From the NCBI GenBank assembly GCA_020636355.1, contig JACJYB010000003.1:124001-188000 (forward strand): DNA of 64,000 nt, given 5' to 3'. Below the pieces are notes generated by a model, which was given only the letters and a program-made list of their open reading frames with translations, made no database searches and had not been told where the DNA came from. The translations under genes and the position numbers were made by a program. This stretch comes from Lewinellaceae bacterium. Its GTDB lineage: Bacteria > Bacteroidota > Bacteroidia > Chitinophagales > Saprospiraceae. Shown here one piece after another: positions 43,064-51,700 of this stretch (position 1 is its first letter; each line of letters opens with the position of its first letter).

Positions 43064-43107
43064 ATATGAATTATTTTAATATATAAATAATTCATATTAA
43101 AATAATC
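43064..43107. repeat. Two overlapping AT-rich inverted repeats between the giant genes
   Basis: A perfect 13-bp stem counting one G-U-free core and two flanking pairs (ATATGAATTATTT, 43064-43076, with AAATAATTCATAT, 43085-43097) overlaps a second inverted repeat (43069-43082 with 43094-43107, 13 of 14 matching). The two are mutually exclusive as hairpins. They lie about 150 bases upstream of the giant 1 start codon and could act in promoter control or as the terminator region of giant 2. Confidence 0.55.
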
Positions 43108-43203
43108 TTATATAGGTGGACCCAGACAAATACTATTATCAGGATTTAATGAGCCTAAAGCATTACATGCGGTAGTCCGTCTAAACGGACCGCCAGGCAC
43201 TTA

Positions 43204-43228
43204 CTGATGAATGCTGGCGCATTGTCAG
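43204..43228 (-). repeat. Copy of the giant-gene 3' hairpin
   Basis: CTGATGAATGCTGGCGCATTGTCAG differs from the hairpin at 36326-36350 at only three positions and keeps the stem. No gene ends directly before it; the nearest is the remnant at 43335-43385. Around it (43228-43300) short words TACTGACGCTC and CGGTCAGCATC are repeated. Confidence 0.6.
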
Positions 43229-43303
43229 CATCTACTGACGCTCTACTGACGCTCCCTTTGGTCGGTCAGCATCGGTCGGTCAGCATCGGTCAGCATCCCA
43301 TAT

Positions 43304-43326
43304 TGACGAAAGTTAGTGTAATGTCA
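43304..43326 (-). repeat. Degenerate copy of the giant-gene 3' hairpin
   Basis: TGACGAAAGTTAGTGTAATGTCA keeps the outer TGAC/GTCA pairing and the AGT loop of the other two copies but has lost inner pairs. It lies 9 bases past the TAA of the 17-codon C-terminal remnant, the same distance as the intact hairpin from the giant 1 stop. Confidence 0.55.
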
Positions 43327-43334
43327 GCATGAAT

Positions 43335-43385
43335 TTAATTCACCTTGACCATTCGTTTATTCAATACGCCTCTTTCCGTTTCTAC
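43335..43385 (-). pseudogene. Stray C-terminal end of a third giant paralog (17 codons)
   Basis: Read on the minus strand this gives VETERGVLNKRMVKVN and a TAA, the very last residues of the T9SS sorting domain. Giant 1 ends in ETERGVLNRRMVKVN and giant 2 in ETISGVLNKRMVKVN, so the remnant is not an exact copy of either. Nothing of the gene precedes it; the giant 2 stop lies 30 bases upstream. It is followed by the degenerate hairpin, so a full 3' end was once here. Confidence 0.75.
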
Positions 43386-43414
43386 TTACGCTCCCTTCGG
43401 TCGGTCAACATTGG

Positions 43415-45886
43415 TTAATTCACTTTGACCATCCGTTTATTGAGAACACCTGAAATTGTCTCCAACTGGTAAAAGAGTACCCCTTTTACTTCAGGGATGC
43501 TGCCAGCTTCCAGGGTAACCAGGTGATTACCACTTGAATAAGTACCGCTCACCCGGTAGAGTTCCTTACCGGTCACATCCATCACCCGCAGGGTGGCTGT
43601 CATGCTCTCCGGCAGCCAGAATCCGATCTTCGTCTCCTCATTGAATGGGTTCGGTGCATTCTGGTACAGCTCAGGAGTCTTGCTGCCCGTATCCGGGGTT
43701 TTTGTACCCGGATTGGTGATGCCTACATTCGTCTCCGTCAATGGACTGCTGTCCTGACAAGCATTGCCCGTATTGTCCTGCAGCAATAACGTCGTCGTAC
43801 AGAAGTCTTTGTTACCCGACTCGTCGATCACCCAGATCTCCACCTCGATCTCCTGTGACCGTCCATCCGGGATGTCGGCACAGGTGAACGTGATACTTGG
43901 CGTTTCGCCATCTTCTGTGAAACTCAGGATCAACTTGTCAGTTGTCGTACAGTTGTCGTAGCTGCCCGCATCAAAGTCCGTAGCCCATACCTCCACTTCG
44001 CCTGATGGACTCATCACCACCGTAGCAATGCCATGGTAACAATACGGGGTCGGGTTCTTACAGTCTCTTATCGTAAACGTCGTATAACAGCTGTCCTCGT
44101 TCCCACAACGGTCCTTACCCACCAGCCAGACACCATAGGTGCCTACCGCCAGTTCTGCTGTTAATTCATGGCCCTGTCCGTAGGCTACCGGTGTGGTCTC
44201 ATCGGCCAATACCGTGTAGCGGTATTTGATCTCATCTTCTGTTGCACAGTTGTCCGTGCCTGAAGCCAGCAACTCATAGCGGACCGTCGCTGCATCACAG
44301 TTGTTGTCGTAGATGCATGTCTCTTCCAGCTCATTGCATACAATCACCGGCGCTTCATCGTCCACCACCTTGATCACCTGCAGATAGGTCATGTAACCAT
44401 CTCCGTCATCCTTCAGGTTGCGGTGGATGCAGCATCTGCTCTCACTCGCTACCAACCGGTCGTCGACGATCACATCCGGATAGCGGCTGTGCAGATCCGG
44501 TGAATAAACACACCAGTCGATCAGCTTCCACGTCCTTAAGATCTTATAGCAGCCTTCCGTCACATCGTAACGCTCATCCGAGTACGTCACCCCGATCAGC
44601 TCACAGTCGTCGTCGCTGATCTCCGGATATCCTGCTCCCGTGCGGTCTGCCGCTAGGCTGCCTGGGTCGGTACAGTTCACCACTACATCTGCCGGGAAGA
44701 TCACTTCAAAGTCGGAGCGTGGCTTCACATACAGGGTCTGCGTGTCGTACGCGGTGTTGCCACATTTGTCGGTAGCCGTCACCGTCTTGGTCAGCGTCCC
44801 TACCCCACATTCGTTCAGGCTGCCGCTGTATTCCACTACCGTTTCCGGTGCCCAGCAGTTGTCCGTGATCACCCAGTCTTCCGCTGTCTCGTCAAAGTAG
44901 CTTTGCGGGTTCGGGTGTCCACCGTCCGGGTTATCGTATTTGTCCAGCATCAGCCACAGCCGGCAGTAGATTGGCTGCCAGTTGTGCGACTCATACCAGT
45001 AATTGTATTCATCGCAGTTCACGCCGTCTGCATAGCTGTTTTCCCCGCAGACCGATCCACCGTAATAGCCGAAGTCTCCGCCATCCCAGGGAATCTCCAC
45101 GCAGCATACTGGCCCTTCAGCAAGGTCTCCGGATGTATTTTTCCCCTCCGGGTACACGTCCGGACTGGAACAATAAGTCTGTAAGGCATCCTCTCCTTCA
45201 CACACATCATGGGTGAATGAGGCGCCATGGCCTTTCACTGTCGCGGTCTTCGTACCGCCAGCATAAGGCTTCGTCAGCGTCCACCAATAAGGAACACCGT
45301 CACAGTAAACCGTCACATCTTCAGGAGCGATGACTACCGGCGGCGTCTTATCGTCCTTCAGCACTTCGATCCAGCAGTCGTTGTATTTCGTCTTCAGCAG
45401 ATCCGTATACATGAAGTTTTGTTTCACCTTCAAGCCCACCAGGATCTCCGGTATGTTGTCGACAATGCACTCGCCAATGTCTGCATTCAGGATGTTCTGC
45501 AGTTCCAGCTCGATCTGCTCCAGCGTCATTTTATTCAGCTGTACAAATTGACCTTTATCCTTGTAGTATTCCACCAGACACCATACGTAGCGCAGGTACA
45601 GCGATTCGTTTGTGATGCAGCCCAGCAGCGGGAAATAATCATCCCAGCATGCATTCATCAACTCGTAGAAGAAATGCTCCTGCTTCGTATCGATCGTCCA
45701 CTGGTAAACAGCCGTAGGTGTTCCGCCCGGGTCGTCTGATAGATTGGTGGCAGAATGCACGTCACGTTCTTTTGATGTGTTCGTCGTAGGGGCGCAATCC
45801 ACAGGCTTCGTACACCCGCAGTACCACCTGGTCTTCTCACACTCCGTCAGGTCTTCCACCACATCAAAGGCACACAGGTTCATCAC
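43415..45886 (-). CDS. Giant HYR/T9SS protein 2, C-terminal segment
   Basis: The frame is sound from about 45730 to the stop and encodes some 770 residues nearly collinear with giant 1: the KDKGQFVQLNKMTLEQIE block, DECELIGV-type cysteine-rich domains, and a T9SS type A sorting domain (LYQNAPNPFNEETKIGF, a final NKRMVKVN). The first 50 residues of the apparent frame are scrambled by three single-base losses between about 45730 and 45840, after which the reading frame recovers. The sorting domain predicts export through the type IX system and surface attachment. Confidence 0.8.
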   Translation of the reverse strand: MMNLCAFDVVEDLTECEKTRWYCGCTKPVDCAPTTNTSKERDVHSATNLSDDPGGTPTAVYQWTIDTKQEHFFYELMNACWDDYFPLLGCITNESLYLRYVWCLVEYYKDKGQFVQLNKMTLEQIELELQNILNADIGECIVDNIPEILVGLKVKQNFMYTDLLKTKYNDCWIEVLKDDKTPPVVIAPEDVTVYCDGVPYWWTLTKPYAGGTKTATVKGHGASFTHDVCEGEDALQTYCSSPDVYPEGKNTSGDLAEGPVCCVEIPWDGGDFGYYGGSVCGENSYADGVNCDEYNYWYESHNWQPIYCRLWLMLDKYDNPDGGHPNPQSYFDETAEDWVITDNCWAPETVVEYSGSLNECGVGTLTKTVTATDKCGNTAYDTQTLYVKPRSDFEVIFPADVVVNCTDPGSLAADRTGAGYPEISDDDCELIGVTYSDERYDVTEGCYKILRTWKLIDWCVYSPDLHSRYPDVIVDDRLVASESRCCIHRNLKDDGDGYMTYLQVIKVVDDEAPVIVCNELEETCIYDNNCDAATVRYELLASGTDNCATEDEIKYRYTVLADETTPVAYGQGHELTAELAVGTYGVWLVGKDRCGNEDSCYTTFTIRDCKNPTPYCYHGIATVVMSPSGEVEVWATDFDAGSYDNCTTTDKLILSFTEDGETPSITFTCADIPDGRSQEIEVEIWVIDESGNKDFCTTTLLLQDNTGNACQDSSPLTETNVGITNPGTKTPDTGSKTPELYQNAPNPFNEETKIGFWLPESMTATLRVMDVTGKELYRVSGTYSSGNHLVTLEAGSIPEVKGVLFYQLETISGVLNKRMVKVN

Positions 45887-45986
45887 ACCTCATGCGCCAC
45901 CCGCATGAATGACACCAGGTTAGGCGCTTCGGTCTCAAAGAGGCCCAACCCGTCAAAGGGTATGTCTTCCCCAAAGTATTCTTCTG

Positions 45987-46361
45987 TCACCGATGACAAA
46001 ACTCCTGGAACTGCGCTTCGTAGTAGTCTACACTATCTTTCAGCGCCACCGCATAATACAGCTGATCGCAACAGTTGTCATGGCTGCCGTCATCCAGATC
46101 TTCCGCGTTGATCCGTGCCCAGCAGCTCGCCGGGTCCAACGTCACCTGCGTGATCTCATCACACACCGGCGTCGGAGGCGTCGCATCCAATACCTGCACC
46201 GTGATGCCTGGTACCAGCGTCGTGAACAACGATCTGAAGCCCCTACCCCAAAGAAATTCTCCGGCAGGACCTCCAGGCTTGTATTCCAGCACGCATCCAC
46301 CAACCGCAATTTGACGGTAAATACCCTTCCGGTAAATAGATGTCTGCCGGCAGCGTACCAC
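45987..46361 (-). CDS. Giant protein 2, short in-frame fragment within the damaged region
   Basis: About 105 residues are homologous to giant 1: FRSLFTTLVPGITVQVLDATPP, PVCDEITQVTLDPASCW, DGSHDNCCDQLYYAVALK. The frame breaks on both sides: downstream (near 45998) giant 1 has GATAAAAAC where this copy has GACAAAAC, and upstream (near 46240-46335) bases are missing from G and C runs. It has no start of its own, so it is a piece of the larger gene and not an independent protein. Confidence 0.6.
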   Translation of the reverse strand: MVRCRQTSIYRKGIYRQIAVGGCVLEYKPGGPAGEFLWGRGFRSLFTTLVPGITVQVLDATPPTPVCDEITQVTLDPASCWARINAEDLDDGSHDNCCDQLYYAVALKDSVDYYEAQFQEFCHR

Positions 46362-46403
46362 TCAATACCGTCGTCTTGCCCGGATGACCCGGTTCCGCAA
46401 CTT

Positions 46404-46667
46404 CTATCTCATAACCCACTTCAAAGTCGTTGCAGTCAAAGTATTTTTTACATCCGGTAAGTGTACATGTGCCTTACAGTCGTGCGGCTCCGTATATCCC
46501 AACACCGTAAACCTATCCGCCAGGTCGAGCAATGATGTCGTATCCATTTCCGACCGCCCGAAGTCGAAGTAATCAAAGAAATTCAGGAACGGCGCTATCG
46601 TATCCTTGACGATGATCCATTGTTCACACGTCGTATCCGGTGTCCGCACCAGTCGTAAATCGTCCAC
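46404..46667 (-). CDS. Giant protein 2, second short fragment within the damaged region
   Basis: About 70 residues match giant 1: DTTCEQWIIVKDTIAPFLNFF, MDTTSLLDLADRFTVLGYTEP, HDCKAHVHLPDVK. On the upstream side one C is missing from the CCC of giant 1 (near 46640). On the downstream side an A is missing from an A run near 46445. The fragment is therefore bounded by homopolymer deletions and is part of the larger gene. Confidence 0.55.
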   Translation of the reverse strand: MDDLRLVRTPDTTCEQWIIVKDTIAPFLNFFDYFDFGRSEMDTTSLLDLADRFTVLGYTEPHDCKAHVHLPDVKNTLTATTLKWVMR

Positions 46668-48337
46668 GTGCGCCGGATCTTCCGCGATTTGCCGCAGATC
46701 TCAAATACCTTATCCTCATATTCCGCTACGGTATTGCAGTGCGCATTCGCCAGATCCGGGAACAGCTCGTAGAAATAATCCGGAATCCACAGCGGACTCG
46801 TGCTTCCATCCAGCGTCTTGATTTCCGGATAAGCCGTAATGGGGGTATTGTACAGGAACCGCGTGATCACCTGCAAGGTGAAGGGATCCAAAGCTTCCAG
46901 ATCCAGCTTCACGTTGCCTCCAAACAATTCCTGCGCCAGCGAATCCAGTAATCCATACTGCTTGTACAGTTCCAGGAGCGTGCACTCTACCTCGATCGTG
47001 TCCGGGCAGATCAGGCTGTCCAGGTTATTCCGCTCGATCCAGAGCTCCTGTACACATTCATTGTAATTACCCCACGGATCCGTACTACGGATCGTCCGCG
47101 TGATCTTTCCGCTGAATAACGAATCTTCGCATTGGTAGTCTTCCCAGATCGAATTCACCAGGTCAACCCGTGCCGGATAAGGGCCGCAGTCGCTCACCAG
47201 AGTTTCGAGGTATTCTTCAGAGGATAGAATGGCCGCTTCCAGGCAGGTCAACGTATCGTTCTCACAGCGGATGACCGGGCCCAGTTTGTCTTCCAGCTTC
47301 AGCGTACCCCAGCATTTACCCCCCGACTGGATGTCTTCCACCACATAGGTCAGGGTCTGACCTACGTGCTCGTACGTCAGGGTAGCTCCCGAGATGGGTG
47401 TCAGTGATCCCGGTATAAATACTTCGCAGTTGTAGCGGTCGATGCAGCCGGCGCTGCCGGTAACCAGCACATCACGAGCGGTGATAACACGCTGGCAGTC
47501 GCTGCTCAGGCTGATGTTCACATGATCCTGGCAAGAAAGGCCTGCTGCCGCTCGTTTGGCAGTAGCTTGCAATGGCTCGGACTGCCCGTTCTCCAAAACC
47601 GTAATCGTAAATGAGCACGTGTCTTTCAACATGGGTCCATTGCTCGCCTCGAATTGAACGGTATACATCCCAAAAGCTAAAAGGCTGTCCGACGCCGGGC
47701 CAGATAATTGCGTGATCACCGGCGTACAATTGCTCATCACCGTTGGATCCGCGTAACTCACCGCCACCTCACAGGCAAAAGGGTCAGCCGTCACCGTGAT
47801 ATCCGCAGGACACGTGATACTCGGCGTGTCACAACAGAAATTGCTCGGGTCTGCGACGGTCACATTGGACAAACAAGAATCCTGATTTCCATTATTATCA
47901 ACAGCAACCAGATAAACCATATTAGTTCCCAAATTCTGGCAGGTAAATGCAGTCTGACTGAGATAACTAGAACTTACGCCACAAGCATCAGACACCACAT
48001 CACTATTAACCGGATTAAAGGAATAAGCATCATTGGTTGCCGTCCATGTGGTAGAATTCCTCCCCGGTACTGCATAAGCCACCGTACCGGTAGCATTTTC
48101 AATGCCCTGGGTGTGATTACAACAAGTCGCCGGTTGGGAAGTTGTATGTATTTCAATCACATTAGTGCTTTCATACAATTGCAAATGCAGCGAAACACGA
48201 TCCCCGGATGGATAATGATCAACATTATACAATTCTAAAACCAGGACCCGGTTGGGTGCTGTGCCAACTGTTTCGTATCGGAGAAGATTAACACCAGGCG
48301 CGCCTCCGTTTCCTGGATCAAGATCCTCCCAAGCCAA
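46595..48337 (-). CDS. Giant HYR/T9SS protein 2, central segment
   Basis: About 570 residues. The first 110 (LAWEDLDPGNGGAPGVNLLR..., VLELYNVDHYPSGDRV, TCCNHTQGIENATGTVAYAV) form the domain often seen in T9SS proteins before HYR repeats and have no counterpart in giant 1. From NQDSCLSNVTVADPSNFCCD onward it follows giant 1 nearly residue for residue (TPSITCPADITVTADPFACE, GPASDSLLAFGMYTVQFEAS). The apparent start is internal: upstream sequence continues the domain after frameshifts near 48370 and 48460. The frame ends at about 46640 in a lost C. Confidence 0.75.
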   Translation of the reverse strand: MAWEDLDPGNGGAPGVNLLRYETVGTAPNRVLVLELYNVDHYPSGDRVSLHLQLYESTNVIEIHTTSQPATCCNHTQGIENATGTVAYAVPGRNSTTWTATNDAYSFNPVNSDVVSDACGVSSSYLSQTAFTCQNLGTNMVYLVAVDNNGNQDSCLSNVTVADPSNFCCDTPSITCPADITVTADPFACEVAVSYADPTVMSNCTPVITQLSGPASDSLLAFGMYTVQFEASNGPMLKDTCSFTITVLENGQSEPLQATAKRAAAGLSCQDHVNISLSSDCQRVITARDVLVTGSAGCIDRYNCEVFIPGSLTPISGATLTYEHVGQTLTYVVEDIQSGGKCWGTLKLEDKLGPVIRCENDTLTCLEAAILSSEEYLETLVSDCGPYPARVDLVNSIWEDYQCEDSLFSGKITRTIRSTDPWGNYNECVQELWIERNNLDSLICPDTIEVECTLLELYKQYGLLDSLAQELFGGNVKLDLEALDPFTLQVITRFLYNTPITAYPEIKTLDGSTSPLWIPDYFYELFPDLANAHCNTVAEYEDKVFEICGKSRKIRRTWTIYDWCGHRIRRVNNGSSSRIR

Positions 48338-48457
48338 TGCAATCAGATCGTTCGGAAATGACGTGTTTGGTATGAATTGTCCTGAACAACACCGGAAGCA
48401 GTGCTGGACGCAAAGGTGACGAATCCATTCGCTCCAAGCTTGAATTGCGATTTCGTT

Positions 48458-48709
48458 TCACCAAAGAAATAAAGTCAAATCAATCGGCAAATAACCGGAA
48501 ACGGCATCATCACCGAGTGTAAACTGAGTTCCAGAAGGAATATCAATCGGGTTGTAGGTAATGGCATTTACTGTGTAGGTTGTTGAACCCATGGGATTGA
48601 GGTCATTGACACTAAGGCTGGCATTCCCACTATTATCCAGGTCGATCGTCAGATCACGGCATAGAAAGTAGGTGGCGTCGTATCCCGGACCGTGACACTG
48701 CTCATGCAA
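48458..48709 (-). CDS. Giant protein 2, link fragment between the HYR array and the central segment
   Basis: About 70 residues continue the HYR array: LCRDLTIDLDNSGNASLSVNDL is an eleventh repeat start, followed by ITYNPIDIPSGTQFTLGDDAVSGYLPI. The preceding frame reads into a stop (TFYAVI) unless one base is added near 48665. Downstream, the sequence FFGETKSQFKLGANGFVTF continues in another frame (48360-48460). It is a fragment only, with no own start signal. Confidence 0.5.
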   Translation of the reverse strand: MHEQCHGPGYDATYFLCRDLTIDLDNSGNASLSVNDLNPMGSTTYTVNAITYNPIDIPSGTQFTLGDDAVSGYLPIDLTLFLW

Positions 48710-51700
48710 TTATCAGTATTTCCACTTTGATCCATTACGGTTAACGTTACCATATTGGATCCGATTTCACTACAGGTAAAGGTATCCGGACTAGCTGTTC
48801 TGTTCGTTATCGTACAATTATCGGTACTGCCATTATCGATGTCATCTCCGGTAATAACAGCCTGCCCCATGGCATCCAGTTCAATGGTAATATCCTTGCA
48901 TTGAGCAACAGGAGGGATATTGTCCTGAACAGTTATCATGGCTGTACACATGTCGGTATTACCGGCAATATCACGTACTGAGAATGGCAATGAGTTTATT
49001 CCAATGTCGCTGCAATTAAATATAATAAAACCTTCAAGTGGTATGATCAATGAACAGTTGTCCGTACTGCTGCTAACAATGTTATACCCATCCACACCAA
49101 CGATTCCTCCGGGGTCAAGATTTAAAGTGACATCCTTACAAATAGCTGTAGGAGCCGTGGTATCAAGAACTCTAATGATCGCAGTACAAGAACTGGAGTT
49201 AGAACTGGCATCGGTTATGGTAAGGGTAACCGGGACGGGGGTAAGATTCCCACAATTGAAATTATTAGGTGATACTGTTCTACCAGTCACCGCACAATTG
49301 TCCGTGCTGCCTCCATCCACATCATTGCCGGTAATGCTGGCATTACCGCTTCCATTCGGATAGACGGTGATGTTCTGGCAAACTGCTGTAGGCGCAACTG
49401 TGTCCTGCACCGCGACCGTTGCCGTGCAAGTCTTGCTGTTCAGGCTCGCATCCGTAACCGTTAGGGTCACCGAATTGGCTCCCAGGTTTGCACAGGTAAA
49501 GGAGGTAGGACTTGCTGATGTGCTACTAACCGAACAGTTGTCAAAACTGCCGCCATCGACATCGCTTCCGGTAATCGAGGCATTACCGGCGCCATCTAAA
49601 TATACTGTGATGTCCTGACAAACTGCTGTAGGTGAAGCCGTGTCCCGTACCGTAACTACACTGATACAATTTTTATCGTTTCCATTCACATCGGTTATGG
49701 TAAGGGTCACATTATTTGATCCTGTATCGGAACAGTTGAAGACTGCCGGTGAACTGCTTTGTCCTCCGATGCCGCAATTATCCGAGCTACCACCATCCAC
49801 ATCGGATGCTGTGATGCTCGCATTGCCACTACCATCCAGGTAGACCGTGATGTTCTGACACATTGCCACAGGAGAAACTGTGTCCCGCACCGTCACCGTT
49901 GCCAGGCAACTCGCACTATTCATGCTCGCATCCGTGACCGTTAAGGTCACCGAATTACTCCTAATATCTGCACAGGTAAACAACGTTTGACTAGCTGATA
50001 AGTTACTCACAGCACAATTATCCGTACTGCCTCCATCCACATCGGATGTCGTAATACTTGCATTGCCGCTACCATCCAGGTAGACCGTGATGTTCTGACA
50101 CATCGCCACAGGAGAAACTGTGTCCCGCACCGTGACCGTTGCTGTGCAAGTCATGCTGTTCATGCTCGCATCCGTGACCGTTAGGGTCACCGAATTGGCT
50201 CCCAGGTCGGTACAGGTAAAGGAAGTAGGGCTTGCAGATAAATTAGTCACTGAGCAATTGTCCGTGCTGCCTCCATCCACATCGGATGCCGTAATACTTG
50301 TATTGCCGCTACCATCCAGGTAGACCGTGATGTCCTGACAGACCGCCGTAGGGCTAGTGGTATCTAAAACGGTCAGCGTCGCAATACAATTCCCTACATT
50401 TCCACTTGGATCATCCTGCAATATTTTAATGTTGTGGTCGCCAAGTGAACTGCACGAATAAAATTTTGGCCCGGTTACTCCTACGCCTCCTACGGTTGAA
50501 CAATTGTCGGACTCACTCACCAACATCCCAGTTAAAAATGGGTTATTTGAATCCGTCATGCCATCGGCCTTCACATAAATCGTAACATCCTGACAAATCA
50601 ACACCGGCGGGGTGGTGTCCTGAACCGATACCGTGGATAGGCAACTATTGCTATTCATGCTGGCATCAACAACCGTCAAGGTGACAGAATTATCACCCAC
50701 ATCGGAGCAGGTAAAACTGGTCGGATCTGCTGATAGCATAGAAACACCACAGTTATCCGCACTTCCTCCATCCACATCCCCGGCGGTGATGGAGGCATTG
50801 CCACTTCCATCCAGGTAGACGGTAATGTTTTGACAAATAGCCGTTGGACCTACCGTATCAACTACAGTAACCATCGCTATACAGGAATTTGAATTCATGC
50901 TTCCATCGGTCACCGTCAGAGTAACATTGTTCGATCCGATATTGGCGCAGGTAAAGTTTGTGGGGCTGGCATTAAGGTTAGGTGATCCACAATTGTCCGT
51001 ACTTCCCCCATTAATATCCCCGGTAGTGACCGTAGCTGAATTAGAACCGTCCAATGAAACCGTGATGTTCTGACAGACGGCCACCGGACTCGTCGTGTCT
51101 TCCACCATGAGCGTGAAACTGCAGGAAGCAGTATTCCCGGAACCATCGGTTGCTGTAAGCGTAACCATGGAGGAATTTTCACCGGAGATCATACCACCAG
51201 CGATCGGTGATTGAGTAACAGTTGGTGAACCACAATCATCCGATGCAATGGCAAGGGAAGTAAAATCTTCTATCGTGTAATTACAGGAAGCATCCAAATA
51301 TCGGGTTTGAGTAGCCGGACAAGTGATTGAAGGATTGGTCATATCCGGAGGGTTCCCATTTACATCGCTAAACGGAACGACCGACAGGGTTGTGACCGGA
51401 GCAATATAATTAGCCATATTGGTCAGGTCAACCTTCTCTACCGTCATATTTCTTCCTGCAGGATCATATTCGCGGTCATTAATGGGAAGATGAACTACTA
51501 AAGCATTAGGGTGAATGGATGTCGGATCGACGAAATCCGTATTGGAAAATGGAACAATAACCGAATGAATATCCATGATATTACTGGTTATCGTGGTAGG
51601 CACCATGGATGCCGTCGAGGTAGTGAATGCATACAAGGCATCAGATATGGTCAATGAAAAACTGCCGGCTAATAATACCACATCTCCATTTGCACAGGAG

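Noticed and set aside
46595..48337. Central segment of giant 2 as an independent gene
   Set aside because: The domain it begins with continues upstream in another frame, and there is no ribosome-binding site or signal peptide at the apparent start.
49367..50818. Repeated plus-strand frames of about 60-80 codons opposite the HYR array
   Set aside because: They recur with the same 240-bp period as the HYR repeats and are explained by them.
48700..51110. CRISPR-like repeat array
   Set aside because: The period is 240 bp, the units are fully coding and in frame, and there are no short repeats with unique spacers.
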